In this document: in pieces, positions 8,859-17,919 of the stretch
Layout: the number at the start of each line of letters is the position of its first letter
How positions within the stretch are numbered: the first letter of the stretch is position 1
Source of the DNA: Neobacillus sp. PS3-12
Lineage (GTDB): Bacteria > Bacillota > Bacilli > Bacillales > Cytobacillaceae
Direction: 5' to 3'
Length of the DNA stretch: 64,000 nucleotides
Assembly: GCF_030915385.1 (NCBI RefSeq)
Contig: NZ_CP133268.1
Location: 3,818,001 to 3,882,000 of the forward strand
Program-made: the position numbers and the translations under genes
Notes under the pieces: model-generated
Told to the model about the DNA's origin: nothing
The model's input: the letters and a program-made list of their open reading frames with translations, nothing else
The model's database searches: none

Positions 8859-10058
8859 ATGAAGAAGAAGATATTAATTACCTCTTTTGATTTAGCAATT
8901 GGAGGGGTGGAAAGAAGTTTAATAGGTTTGCTTAACCAAATTGATTATCAAAGATTTGATGTTGATTTAGTATTATTTAAGCACGAGGGTGAGTTCCTTC
9001 CTTATTTACCATCTGGCCCAAATTTGCTGCCTGAAATACCAGAGTACACAACCTTTAGGAAATCGATTGGGCAGATTGCAAGAGAAGGGTATTATCGTAT
9101 CGGATTATTCCGTCTCATGGCAAAGTATATTAGCTTGTTCCATGGAAGAATGAAACACATAAATGAGCCGGGATACCTAAATATTCAATATGGATGGGAA
9201 TTCACAAATTCTTTTCTTCCAAAATTAAATAATGAGTACGATGCGGCCATCGGTTTTCTGTGGCCGCATTATTTTATTGGAGAGAAGGTAAAGGCAAAGA
9301 AGAAAATCGGCTGGATTCATACGGATTACTCCAATATCGATATTAACAAAAAAGTGGAAGCAAAGATGTGGGGAAAAGTAGATAAAATCGTAGCTGTTTC
9401 TGAAGATTGTTCAAAAACATTTTTGAATATTTTTCCTGATTTTAGAAATAAAACAACGGTTATTGAAAATATTCTTTCACCCGAATTTATAAGAGAACAA
9501 GCCATGATGGATAATCCAATTGATCTAAATAAAACTTCTGGGAAGACGATCCTGTTAACCGTTGGAAGACTAACTCCAGCAAAGGGGCTAGATGATGCTG
9601 TAAGAGCTTGTAAAGAGCTGGTGGAAAAGGGATATGATATTGCCTGGTATGTTGTTGGATACGGTCCACTTGAAAATGATTTGAAAAAAATAATAAAGGA
9701 ATTGGGGATGCAAAGTCATTTCTTTTTATTAGGAAAGAAAACAAACCCATATCCATTCATCAAGCAATGTGATATTTACGTTCAGCCATCAAGATATGAG
9801 GGTAAGGCGGTAACTATTCGTGAAGCCCAAATTCTTGGAAAACCAGTAGTTATAACCAATTTTCCTACTGCTAAAAGTCAAGCGGTTGATGGATTCGATG
9901 CGATTATCACTCCTCAAAATATTGAGGGGATTGTAAAGGGGATTCAAAACGTAATCGATAATCCTGGACTCAGAGAGAGGTTAATTTCAAATGTATGTTC
10001 AAAGGATTATGGGAATGAAAGCGAGATTAATAAATTATACAGCTTAATTGAGGCTTAA
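8859..10058 (+). CDS. glycosyltransferase family 4
   Basis: A GT-B enzyme of 399 aa beginning MKKKILITSFDLAIGGVERS. I placed the start at ATG 8859, behind AGAGGG, because it gives the usual N-terminal beta strand; an upstream in-frame start would overlap the preceding gene. The donor motif is VGRLTPAKGLDDAVRACKEL and YEGKAVTIREAQILGKPVV. Here GKA replaces the usual GLP/GFG, and both glutamates are kept. It belongs to the same subfamily as the genes at 17920, 19117 and 24487, which all start with a VGG/AGAEKS-type acceptor loop. Confidence 0.8.
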   Translation: MKKKILITSFDLAIGGVERSLIGLLNQIDYQRFDVDLVLFKHEGEFLPYLPSGPNLLPEIPEYTTFRKSIGQIAREGYYRIGLFRLMAKYISLFHGRMKHINEPGYLNIQYGWEFTNSFLPKLNNEYDAAIGFLWPHYFIGEKVKAKKKIGWIHTDYSNIDINKKVEAKMWGKVDKIVAVSEDCSKTFLNIFPDFRNKTTVIENILSPEFIREQAMMDNPIDLNKTSGKTILLTVGRLTPAKGLDDAVRACKELVEKGYDIAWYVVGYGPLENDLKKIIKELGMQSHFFLLGKKTNPYPFIKQCDIYVQPSRYEGKAVTIREAQILGKPVVITNFPTAKSQAVDGFDAIITPQNIEGIVKGIQNVIDNPGLRERLISNVCSKDYGNESEINKLYSLIEA

Positions 10059-10081
10059 TTAAAGAAAGGTGGTGCTTCTAA

Positions 10082-11146
10082 ATGGCAATACTAGTGACTG
10101 GAGGGGCTGGCTACATTGGAAGTCATACTTGTGTTGAACTATTAAATGCAGGTTATGAGATTGTTGTATTAGACAATTTTCTAAATAGTAAACCGGAATC
10201 TCTAAATCGAATTGAAACAATTACCGGTCGAAATTTTAAATTCTATGAAGTTGACTTGTTAGACAGGGAAAATGTTATTCAAGTATTTATTGAGAATGAG
10301 ATAGAAGCGGTAATACACTTCGCAGGCCTTAAAGCGGTTGGTGAATCAGTGAGAATGCCGTTAAATTATTACTATAATAACATTACAAGTACGGTCATTC
10401 TATGTGAAGTAATGAAAACGCACAACGTTAAAAAAATGGTCTTTAGTTCATCTGCGACTGTATATGGTATGCCAGAACAGGTACCGATTTCAGAAGAAGC
10501 TCCGCTTTATACCTTGAATCCTTATGGACGAACGAAATTAATGATTGAAGAGATATTACGTGACCTTTATGCTTCGGATCCGACATGGAGTATTGCTTTG
10601 TTACGTTATTTTAATCCGGTTGGGGCACACGAGAGTGGATTAATTGGAGAAGACCCAAACGGAATTCCCAATAATCTTATGCCCTACATTACCCAGGTGG
10701 CGGTTGGTAAATTAATGGAGCTTAATGTCTTTGGGAATAACTACCCAACACAAGATGGCACAGGTGTCCGTGATTATATTCATGTTGTCGATTTGGCTCT
10801 GGGGCATTTACGTGCGCTTGAAAAGATTTCATCCTCAACTGGCATTGACGCTTTTAATCTCGGTACGGGACAGGGATACAGTGTACTAGAAATGGTTTCT
10901 GCGTTTGAAAAGGCATCAAGGGTAAATATTCCATACAAAATAGTAGAAGCTAGAGCGGGTGATGCGGCAATCTGTTATGCTGATCCTTTAAAGGCAAAAC
11001 AGAAATTAGGCTGGCAGGCAAAGAAGAACATTGATGAAATGTGTGAAGATGCGTGGCGATGGCAGAAACAGAATCCAAATGGTTATGAAAAGAACATAAG
11101 AGGTCCTCACTATTCAGATAGTGAGGATTTTTTAGTAGAAATTTAA
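10082..11146 (+). CDS. galE: UDP-glucose 4-epimerase
   Basis: An extended SDR enzyme interconverting UDP-glucose and UDP-galactose (or the N-acetyl forms). It has the NAD-binding GGAGYIGSH at the N-terminus, catalytic SSSATVYG and [10 protein letters not shown] (Tyr-x3-Lys), and [11 protein letters not shown] near the C-terminal third. Its 354 aa slightly exceed the 330-340 of E. coli/B. subtilis GalE because of a C-terminal tail ([14 protein letters not shown]). Inside the operon it would supply UDP-galactose-type donors to the flanking glycosyltransferases. The SD AGAAAGGTGG is adequate. Confidence 0.93.
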   Translation: MAILVTGGAGYIGSHTCVELLNAGYEIVVLDNFLNSKPESLNRIETITGRNFKFYEVDLLDRENVIQVFIENEIEAVIHFAGLKAVGESVRMPLNYYYNNITSTVILCEVMKTHNVKKMVFSSSATVYGMPEQVPISEEAPLYTLNPYGRTKLMIEEILRDLYASDPTWSIALLRYFNPVGAHESGLIGEDPNGIPNNLMPYITQVAVGKLMELNVFGNNYPTQDGTGVRDYIHVVDLALGHLRALEKISSSTGIDAFNLGTGQGYSVLEMVSAFEKASRVNIPYKIVEARAGDAAICYADPLKAKQKLGWQAKKNIDEMCEDAWRWQKQNPNGYEKNIRGPHYSDSEDFLVEI

Positions 11147-11166
11147 TGTTTAGTGGGGTATGAAAA

Positions 11167-11310
11167 ATGAAGATTTCAGAAACACTGACTCAAGAAAAAT
11201 TTCAAGAGATTCTCCTTCATGCTTTTTTAAAAGGTGAAAAATCAGAAAATATAAAAGTTTCCGAATTAATAGAGGAAATAAAACAACAAGTATTGGTGTC
11301 AAATCAATGA
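11167..11310 (+). CDS. small helical protein, translationally coupled to epsL
   Basis: A 47-residue protein beginning [20 protein letters not shown] and ending in a charged helix ([17 protein letters not shown]). The stop overlaps the epsL start as ATGA, a strong sign of coupling and hence of real translation. GGGG lies 8 nt before the start. It has no membrane segment or cysteine. I do not recognise the family. Its position just upstream of the phosphoglycosyl transferase suggests a small accessory subunit, but that is inference only. Confidence 0.6.
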   Translation: MKISETLTQEKFQEILLHAFLKGEKSENIKVSELIEEIKQQVLVSNQ

Positions 11311-11951
11311 AACGAATGTTTGATTTATTTGTTTCATTCATTTTATTAGTCTGTACCTCTCCACTTATTTTGTTGGTTGCACTGGCAGTAAGAAAAAAAT
11401 TGGGGACGCCGGTACTTTTTAAACAGCAGCGGCCCGGATTAGATGGAAAGCCTTTTTACCTTTATAAATTTAGGACGATGACGGATCAAAAGGATCAAAA
11501 TGGGAATCTGTTACCAGACCATATCCGGCTTACTAACTTTGGAAAACAGTTGAGAAAATATAGCTTAGACGAACTGCCGCAGCTTCTTAATGTACTAAAA
11601 GGAGACATTAGTTTGGTTGGCCCAAGGCCGTTATTAATGGAATATTTGCCACTTTACACAAGGGAACAATTTAGACGGCATCACGTTAAACCTGGGATTA
11701 CCGGTTGGGCTCAGATTAATGGGCGTAATGCGATCTTGTGGGAGGAAAAATTTAAGTTGGATGTTTGGTATGTCGACAATTATTCCTTTTTGCTAGATTT
11801 AAAGATTATGTTTTTTACTATCGTTAAAGTAGTCAGATCAGAAGGAATCAATCAACGGGAGAGGCAACAACCGAAAGTTTTAAGGGGAATAGTCAACTTT
11901 CACGGGGAGGACATGGATGAAATTCGTGATTATCGGTCATGGGGGTCATAG
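11307..11951 (+). CDS. epsL: undecaprenyl-phosphate sugar-1-phosphate transferase (EpsL)
   Basis: A small monotopic phosphoglycosyl transferase (bacterial sugar transferase family) of 214 aa that starts lipid-linked repeat-unit assembly. It has one N-terminal membrane segment ([20 protein letters not shown]) and [21 protein letters not shown]. The active region [20 protein letters not shown] carries the Asp-Glu catalytic dyad, followed by [12 protein letters not shown] and the C-terminal [14 protein letters not shown]. In B. subtilis EpsL uses UDP-diNAcBac made by EpsC/N/M, and the same set surrounds it here. It overlaps epsM by 35 bp. Confidence 0.93.
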   Translation: MKRMFDLFVSFILLVCTSPLILLVALAVRKKLGTPVLFKQQRPGLDGKPFYLYKFRTMTDQKDQNGNLLPDHIRLTNFGKQLRKYSLDELPQLLNVLKGDISLVGPRPLLMEYLPLYTREQFRRHHVKPGITGWAQINGRNAILWEEKFKLDVWYVDNYSFLLDLKIMFFTIVKVVRSEGINQRERQQPKVLRGIVNFHGEDMDEIRDYRSWGS

Positions 11952-12555
11952 TAAAGTTATTAGTGATTTGGTGTTAGCAAGTAAGGAAAATGATATTGTT
12001 GCGTATTTGGATGATAAATTTAAAGAATTTAAAATGCAAGGAAACCTATTTTACGGTCCAATTGTGTCAGTGAAAAAAATGATTGAATATTTTAGTGATT
12101 TGCAAATTATTATTGCAATTGGAAACAATTTAACAAGAAAAAGGATTGTACGAAAATTGAATTTACCTGAAGAAATGTATGGAACATTGGTCCATGCATC
12201 CGCTGTAGTCAGCCCTAGTGCCTCAATTGGGAGTGGTACGGTAATCATGCCTCATGCTGTGGTGAATGCTGATGCCCAAATTGGCAAGCATGCCATTATT
12301 AATACAGGTTCAGTAGTGGAACATGATTGTAAAATAGAAGACTTTGTGCATATTTCTCCACATGCCTCCCTGACAGGTGGAGTACAAATAAAAGAAGGGG
12401 CAAGTGTTGGTTCCGGTGCGGCTATTATACCGAACTCTATTGTCGGAGAATGGTCTGTGATCGGAGCGGGAGCAACTGTAATATCCGATATACCATCACA
12501 TTCTACTGCTGTTGGAACTCCAGCAAAGGTGAAAAACAAAATGGAGGTGAACTAA
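11917..12555 (+). CDS. epsM: sugar O/N-acetyltransferase with left-handed beta-helix (EpsM/PglD type)
   Basis: A 212-aa NeuD/PglD-family acyltransferase. The N-terminal Rossmann-like part ([19 protein letters not shown]) carries the PglB/PglD sugar-binding motif. It is followed by hexapeptide repeats, for example [20 protein letters not shown], and ends in the [14 protein letters not shown] cap. In the bacillosamine route it acetylates the 4-amino group of UDP-4-amino sugar using acetyl-CoA. The SD GGGGAGG sits 6 nt before ATG 11917, inside the end of epsL. Confidence 0.9.
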   Translation: MKFVIIGHGGHSKVISDLVLASKENDIVAYLDDKFKEFKMQGNLFYGPIVSVKKMIEYFSDLQIIIAIGNNLTRKRIVRKLNLPEEMYGTLVHASAVVSPSASIGSGTVIMPHAVVNADAQIGKHAIINTGSVVEHDCKIEDFVHISPHASLTGGVQIKEGASVGSGAAIIPNSIVGEWSVIGAGATVISDIPSHSTAVGTPAKVKNKMEVN

Positions 12556-12556
12556 T

Positions 12557-13729
12557 TTGTTAAAGATAGAGAATAAATCGAGGATTTTTCTCTCTTCCCC
12601 ACATATGAGTGGGAATGAACAAAAATATATTAATGATGCATTCGAAACAAATTGGATTGCCCCGCTTGGTCCTAATGTAGACCAGTTTGAAAAAGAATTA
12701 GCCCGCTATGTAGGAGTCAATGAAGCCGTAGCTGTTAGCTCAGGAACAGCTGCCATTCATTTGGCTCTTTCTTTATTAAAAGTGAACAAAGGGGATAAAG
12801 TATTTTGTTCGTCCTTTACGTTTATCGCAAGTGCCAACCCAATCATCTATCAAGGAGCTGAACCAATTTTTATTGATTCCGAGCCTGAAACATGGAATAT
12901 GTCACCGCAAGCACTGGAAAGAGCCTTTCAAGATGCTGTAAAAGAAGGGCAGTTGCCTAAAGCTGTGATTGTGGTCAATCTATATGGTCAGAGCGCCAAA
13001 ATGGATGAGATCCTGGCTATTTGCGCACATTATGATGTTCCAATTATTGAAGATGCTGCTGAATCGTTGGGTTCTCTTTATAAAGGGAAACCAAGCGGTA
13101 CTTTTGGAAAATTTGGGGTTTATTCTTTTAATGGAAATAAAATCATTACTACTTCCGGCGGTGGGATGCTTGTTTCAAATGAAGTTGAGTCACTGCATAA
13201 AGCCCGCTTTTTAGCAACGCAAGCTCGTGATCAGGCTCCTCATTATCAGCATAGCGAGCTCGGTTACAATTATCGATTGAGTAATATCTTGGCTGGCATT
13301 GGAAGAGCCCAATTAGAAATACTGGAGGAGCGTGTGGTAGCAAGAAGAAGGATTTTCGAACGCTATTACGAAGAGTTAGCACATTTACCTGGAATAACCT
13401 TCATGCCTGAATTAGAACAAACCAGATCAAATCGTTGGTTAACCGCACTTACCATTGATGAAAAAGCCGCTGGTGTTTCTGTTCAGCAGTTATTAGAAGC
13501 GTTAATAGCTGATAATATAGAAGCGCGTCCTGGTTGGAAGCCGCTTCATTTACAGCCAGTATTTTCAGGGATGAAATATTATTCACATCATAATAAGCAA
13601 AGTATATCTGAACAACTATTTACCAATGGAATTTGCTTACCATCAGGATCCAATATGAATGAGGAGGATCAATTGAGAGTGCTAAATTGTATCAAGGAAT
13701 TATTTAAACAAAATAGATTAAAGAATTAA
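12557..13729 (+). CDS. epsN: PLP-dependent sugar aminotransferase (EpsN/PglE, DegT/DnrJ/EryC1 family)
   Basis: A 390-aa aminotransferase of the DegT family. SSGTAAIHLALSLL binds PLP phosphate. EDAAESLGSLYKGKPSGTFG contains the conserved DAAES loop. SFNGNKIITTSGGGML carries the Schiff-base lysine. It aminates the 4-keto intermediate produced by EpsC, so epsC-epsN-epsM form a complete UDP-diNAcBac module. The start is TTG 12557 with GGAGGTG about 8 nt upstream. It lies 1 bp after epsM. Confidence 0.93.
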   Translation: MLKIENKSRIFLSSPHMSGNEQKYINDAFETNWIAPLGPNVDQFEKELARYVGVNEAVAVSSGTAAIHLALSLLKVNKGDKVFCSSFTFIASANPIIYQGAEPIFIDSEPETWNMSPQALERAFQDAVKEGQLPKAVIVVNLYGQSAKMDEILAICAHYDVPIIEDAAESLGSLYKGKPSGTFGKFGVYSFNGNKIITTSGGGMLVSNEVESLHKARFLATQARDQAPHYQHSELGYNYRLSNILAGIGRAQLEILEERVVARRRIFERYYEELAHLPGITFMPELEQTRSNRWLTALTIDEKAAGVSVQQLLEALIADNIEARPGWKPLHLQPVFSGMKYYSHHNKQSISEQLFTNGICLPSGSNMNEEDQLRVLNCIKELFKQNRLKN

Positions 13730-13764
13730 AGATATAAAAAAGGGGGAATCGAGGTATCGAGTAA

Positions 13765-14115
13765 ATGTTAGGTAGAAATATATATAAAATTAGAAAGCAA
13801 AGAGGCTTTTCATTAACAGAGCTTGCTGAACGGGCGAAAATTTCAAAATCTTATTTAAGTAATATTGAACGAGATATAAATAAGAATCCTTCTATTGAAG
13901 TAATTAAAAGAATTGCCATTGTTTTAGATAGCGATTTAAAAGCCTTGATTAACACAGATGTATTAGAAGAAAATCAAAAAAATCCTGATAAAGAATGGAT
14001 AGAATTAGCCAAGGAATTACAAAATTCAGGAATTGCAAAAGAACAAATTCCAGACTATAAAATGTTGCTTGAATTTATTAAGTGGCAGAATCTGAAAGAA
14101 TCAGAAGGTAAATAA
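13765..14115 (+). CDS. sinR: SinR-family biofilm master repressor, encoded inside the EPS operon
   Basis: A 116-aa protein with the length and layout of B. subtilis SinR (111 aa). Residues 1-62 form a Xre-type helix-turn-helix (GFSLTELAERAKISKSYLSN followed by IERDINKNPSIE). The C-terminal Sin domain (about 74-112, DKEWIELAKELQNSGIAKEQ and LLEFIKWQNL) is the helical hook that tetramerises and binds SinI. SinR binds GTTCTYT half-sites, and such palindromes occur repeatedly in this window. In B. subtilis sinR lies beside sinI, away from eps; here it is in the operon it presumably represses, which would give negative feedback. SlrR is the alternative paralogue, but SlrR is longer (152 aa). Confidence 0.88.
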   Translation: MLGRNIYKIRKQRGFSLTELAERAKISKSYLSNIERDINKNPSIEVIKRIAIVLDSDLKALINTDVLEENQKNPDKEWIELAKELQNSGIAKEQIPDYKMLLEFIKWQNLKESEGK

Positions 14116-14159
14116 GTCCTTGGCATTTTTGGGTTCTGTATAAGGGTAGGACGATATCA

Positions 14160-15203
14160 TTGAATAAAGTAGTAAGTATTGTTGTTCCGATTTATAGGGT
14201 GGAAAAATATCTAAGACGTTGTTTACAAAGTATCCTTCAACAAACATATAAACAACTAGAGATTATTTTGGTTGATGATGGATCTCCTGATGATTGTGGA
14301 AAGATGGCTGAAGAATTTGCAAGAAAAGATAACCGTATAAAAGTTTTCCATAAGGAAAACGGAGGATTGTCAGATGCAAGAAATTACGGAATGAAATATG
14401 TAACTGGCGATTATACAATTTTTGTTGATAGTGATGATTGGCTAGCAGCAAATATGGTCGAGCAGATGATGAATGTTAGTGAAGAGTATCAGGCGGACAT
14501 TGTTCAAACTGCATTTTATTATGCTTACGATGAATATTTGCTTTTTGATAATCGTTATTATGCAAAAGATGATTACCCTATTGTCCTCGATCAAACACTG
14601 ATGTGCGAATTAGTAAAAAACGAAAAAGTAAAGAACTTTGCATGGGGGAAACTTTATAAGACATCAATCATCCGGAACATCCCTTTTAGAAAAGGAGTCT
14701 TGTTTGAAGATGTTTTTTGGGCTCATACGGTGATGCATAAAGTGAATAAATTGGTGCTGTTAACACAACCATTATATTATTATTTTCAACGCTCCGACAG
14801 CATTGTTGCTACATATACACCAAGAAATTTAGACATACTAAAAGGTCTTAAAGAAAGACATCAATTTATTGAAACCTTTTATAAAGAACTAGTGAATGAA
14901 TCTTATAGAGTTATCCTAGAGACAAGTTTGATTCACTACAATTTGCTGTTGCTAAATCGAAAACAGGATTTAGATGGTAAATATAAAAGAGAGATATGGA
15001 AATATATTAATAAGAACTATCAAAATTTGAAAATGGCTGTAGAAAGTGAGCATTCACTTAGAAACCAATTAACTTTGTTTACCATACATCCTTCTCTGAA
15101 TATAGGATATCTCTTTCTGAAAAAAATATTAAGAAAGTTTTATATAGTTCCCCGACCGATTGGACTGGAAAAGGTAGACTATAGAGCGAAAAGTGACTTT
15201 TGA
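14160..15203 (+). CDS. glycosyltransferase family 2
   Basis: A GT-A enzyme of 347 aa. It has VPIYRVEKYLRRCLQSIL, DDGSPDD, ENGGLSDARNYGMKY and the metal site FVDSDDWL, then a family-typical domain with VLFEDVFWAHTVMHK. It starts at TTG 14160. Base composition turns more AT-rich from here to 25.6 kb than in the first half of the operon, suggesting that this serotype-like half was acquired or exchanged separately. Confidence 0.82.
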   Translation: MNKVVSIVVPIYRVEKYLRRCLQSILQQTYKQLEIILVDDGSPDDCGKMAEEFARKDNRIKVFHKENGGLSDARNYGMKYVTGDYTIFVDSDDWLAANMVEQMMNVSEEYQADIVQTAFYYAYDEYLLFDNRYYAKDDYPIVLDQTLMCELVKNEKVKNFAWGKLYKTSIIRNIPFRKGVLFEDVFWAHTVMHKVNKLVLLTQPLYYYFQRSDSIVATYTPRNLDILKGLKERHQFIETFYKELVNESYRVILETSLIHYNLLLLNRKQDLDGKYKREIWKYINKNYQNLKMAVESEHSLRNQLTLFTIHPSLNIGYLFLKKILRKFYIVPRPIGLEKVDYRAKSDF

Positions 15204-15230
15204 ACGTCGGTTTTTAATAGGTAGTCTATT

Positions 15231-15257
15231 AGCTTCCCGAAAAGGGGAGCTTTTATT
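15231..15257 (+). terminator. candidate intrinsic terminator inside the EPS operon
   Basis: AGCTTCCC pairs with GGGGAGCT (one G-T wobble) across a 5-nt loop and is followed by TTTATT. It lies between two co-directional operon genes and would stop part of the transcription unless read through. That fits the presence of an EAR antitermination element upstream. Confidence 0.55.
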
Positions 15258-15283
15258 ATGGAAACAAAGAAACGGAGATTAAA

Positions 15284-16462
15284 ATGAATCAGGTCATAAA
15301 AAAATATGTATGTTGCGCAATAATCTATATTTTTAACTTGCTGCCAATAAAGAAAAATAAGATTTTCTTGTTTAGCTATTATGGAAGTCAGTATGGCTGC
15401 AATCCTAAATATATAACAGAATTTATAGTGAAAAAATGTCCAAAAGAACAATTTGATATAGTCTGGACTTTTAATGATCCTAATTCTAAGGATTATCTTA
15501 CAGGAGTAAGGAAAGTAAAGACAATGTCGTTACGGTACTTCTATAAGCTATGTACATCCAAAGTTATTATAACTAATTTTAGAACAACAGATTTATTCAT
15601 TAAAAGGAAGGACCAATATTACATTCAAACATGGCATAGTTCGTTAAGATTGAAGCAAATTGAAAAAGATGCGGAAGATGCTTTACCACAGAGTTATGTT
15701 CAAATGGCCCAAAAAGATTCAATAAAGTGTGACCTATTATTATCGGGCTGCAAATTTAGTACCGATATTTTTAAACGTGCGTTTTGGTATGATGGCCCTA
15801 TTTTTGAACATGGAACACCAAGAAATGATTTTCTTTTCAAAATAGACCAAAGTCAACGACGTGAAATTCTAAAGAAATTAAAAATTTCTGATCATTATAA
15901 GATTGCATTATATGCCCCTACATTTAGAAAAGGTAATAACATGGATGTTTATAATCTTGATTATGATAGACTTCTAGATTCTTTAAATAGAAAATTTGGT
16001 GGTGAATGGAGATTTTTGGTCAAGTTGCATCCTCATTTAATTTCCAAATCAAGACAATTATTGAAGGGTAATCATGTCATAGATGCCACTCAATATGATG
16101 ATATTCAGGAGTTATTGGGAGTTGCCGATTTTTTAATTTCAGATTATTCTTCCCTGATGTTTGATTATGCAATAACCAAAAGACCATGTTTTCTTTATGT
16201 ACCGGATTTAAATGAATATATAAGTAACGATAGAGAATTATATTTCAATGTTAAAGAACTCCCCTTTGTTTCTACTTATTCTAATGATGACTTTTGTACG
16301 AAAATAGAGAATTTCAATGAAAAAAGATACAAGGATCGATTGGAAGAATTTTTAAACAGTATTGGTACATTTGAAGATGGAACTGCTTGTGTAAGTTTGT
16401 TAAATTTAATCAATCAAATTTGTTTTAGTAAGAAAGGAAGTATTGTGTATGAAGCCGTATAA
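15284..16462 (+). CDS. CDP-glycerol glycerophosphotransferase-family protein (TagB/TagF-like)
   Basis: A 392-aa peripheral membrane transferase of the Glyphos_transf family. IQTWHSSLRLKQIEKDAED, LYAPTFRKGN, KLHPHLI and ISDYSSLMFDYAITKRPCF are the GT-B motifs that bind CDP-polyol. The family transfers glycerol- or ribitol-phosphate from CDP-activated precursors. The next gene encodes the matching cytidylyltransferase, so the polymer is probably decorated with, or contains, polyol phosphate. An amphipathic N-terminus (AIIYIFNLLPI) suggests membrane association. Confidence 0.85.
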   Translation: MNQVIKKYVCCAIIYIFNLLPIKKNKIFLFSYYGSQYGCNPKYITEFIVKKCPKEQFDIVWTFNDPNSKDYLTGVRKVKTMSLRYFYKLCTSKVIITNFRTTDLFIKRKDQYYIQTWHSSLRLKQIEKDAEDALPQSYVQMAQKDSIKCDLLLSGCKFSTDIFKRAFWYDGPIFEHGTPRNDFLFKIDQSQRREILKKLKISDHYKIALYAPTFRKGNNMDVYNLDYDRLLDSLNRKFGGEWRFLVKLHPHLISKSRQLLKGNHVIDATQYDDIQELLGVADFLISDYSSLMFDYAITKRPCFLYVPDLNEYISNDRELYFNVKELPFVSTYSNDDFCTKIENFNEKRYKDRLEEFLNSIGTFEDGTACVSLLNLINQICFSKKGSIVYEAV

Positions 16463-16880
16463 AATTGGTTATACAACAGGGGTTTTTGATTTGTTCCATA
16501 TTGGCCATTTGAACATTTTGAAAAGAGCAAAGGAACAATGTAATTTTCTAATTGTTGGGGTAAGCACAGATGAGTTAGTCATGAATTATAAAAAAAAGAG
16601 CCCTGTGGTTCCATTTGAGGAAAGAAAAGCTATTGTTGAAGGAATTAGATATGTTGATATGGTTATCCCGCAAACTAATAGAGATAAATTTTCAGCCTGG
16701 GAAAAGGTTAGTTTTGACGTTATGTTCGTAGGTGATGATTGGAAAGGAAATCCTTTGTTTAATGAAGTAGAAAAAGATTTTAATAAGATTGGTGTTGAGA
16801 TTGTTTACTTTCCGTATACAAAAGGGATCTCAACAACTGAATTAAAATACAAAATCAAATCTAAGGAAACGGTCATATAA
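16449..16880 (+). CDS. tagD: glycerol-3-phosphate cytidylyltransferase (TagD-like)
   Basis: A 143-aa nucleotidyltransferase: GYTTGVFDLFHIGHLNILKR contains the HxGH motif that binds CTP. VPFEERKAIVEGIRYVD and the C-terminal YTKGISTTELK (family RTxGISTT) complete the active site. It makes CDP-glycerol from CTP and glycerol-3-phosphate. I chose ATG 16449 (143 aa; B. subtilis TagD has 129) over TTG 16443 because of SD spacing. It overlaps the end of the preceding transferase by 14 bp, linking donor synthesis and transfer. Confidence 0.85.
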   Translation: MKPYKIGYTTGVFDLFHIGHLNILKRAKEQCNFLIVGVSTDELVMNYKKKSPVVPFEERKAIVEGIRYVDMVIPQTNRDKFSAWEKVSFDVMFVGDDWKGNPLFNEVEKDFNKIGVEIVYFPYTKGISTTELKYKIKSKETVI

Positions 16881-16881
16881 A

Positions 16882-17874
16882 GTGAAACCGGAAATAAGTA
16901 TTATTGTGCCTGTTCATAATGTTGAAAAGTATCTAGATGACTGTATTAATAGTATTCTCGATCAATCTTATAACAATTTTGAAGTAATACTAGTGAATGA
17001 TGGGTCGACTGATCAGAGTGGGAATATCTGTGACTTTTACGATCAAAAAGATAAAAGGGTGAGAGTTGTTCACCAGGAGTATGGTGGAGTAAGTTCAGCG
17101 CGGAATGTTGGGGTTTGCATTTCCCAAGGTGCTTATATAGGTTTTGTCGACGGGGATGACCGAATTGATAAAGACATGTATAAAAATTTATATACACTAT
17201 GTACAAACAAAAATAGTGATATAGCTATTTGTAAATTAGGAAGAGAAGTTGATGGGAAAATAATTAACAAGGATGATATAGAGTTTCTAAAAGAAATGGA
17301 TAATATCGAGGGAATGAGGGAACTTTTTAAAGGGGTTTTATATCGTTTTTCCCTCTGTAATAAACTGTTTAAAAAAAGCTGCTTTGAATATGTGGAATTT
17401 CCTGAAGGTAGAATTCACGAAGATTTATCAACTACTTATAAACTTTTTTCAAAAGCAAAAAAAGTGATCTACACAAATTATATTGGTTACTTTTACGTTA
17501 AAAGAGCATACAGTATTCTAACTTCCAAATACAATGAAAAGAGGTTAGATGCATTTTTAGGCTGGGATGAAATTTTGCAATTTATGAATAATCAATATCC
17601 GAATTTATCTGGAGATTTCATACCATGTTTTGTTTATAGCTGTATTGATCATGTTTATTACATCTTAAATCAAATTGAAAACAAAGAAGAAAAACATAGG
17701 CATTTAACAAGTATTAAATTTTATGTTAATAAACATCACAAAAAAATCCTTAACTGTAAAAATTATCCCAGAAAATATAAATATTTAATATTTATAATTC
17801 AGTATAATATTAGAATATTAATGTTAATAGATAAATTTAAAAGACATCAAGGAGATAAACTTTCTTCCAATTAA
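16882..17874 (+). CDS. glycosyltransferase family 2
   Basis: A GT-A enzyme of 330 aa starting at GTG 16882, one base after the preceding stop. VPVHNVEKYLDDCINSIL, NDGSTDQSGNICD and FVDGDDRID supply nucleotide and metal binding; HEDLSTTYKLFSKAKKV is the usual acceptor-side motif. The C-terminus is strongly basic. It is probably one of the capsule-type enzymes of the AT-rich half. Confidence 0.8.
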   Translation: MKPEISIIVPVHNVEKYLDDCINSILDQSYNNFEVILVNDGSTDQSGNICDFYDQKDKRVRVVHQEYGGVSSARNVGVCISQGAYIGFVDGDDRIDKDMYKNLYTLCTNKNSDIAICKLGREVDGKIINKDDIEFLKEMDNIEGMRELFKGVLYRFSLCNKLFKKSCFEYVEFPEGRIHEDLSTTYKLFSKAKKVIYTNYIGYFYVKRAYSILTSKYNEKRLDAFLGWDEILQFMNNQYPNLSGDFIPCFVYSCIDHVYYILNQIENKEEKHRHLTSIKFYVNKHHKKILNCKNYPRKYKYLIFIIQYNIRILMLIDKFKRHQGDKLSSN

Positions 17875-17919
17875 CAATTGATCTTTAAACAAAAACTTAA
17901 ATTAATGGAGTAGCCTGAA

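Noticed and set aside
12252..12539. 95-aa frame antisense to epsM
   Set aside because: Mirror image of the hexapeptide repeats of epsM; no SD.
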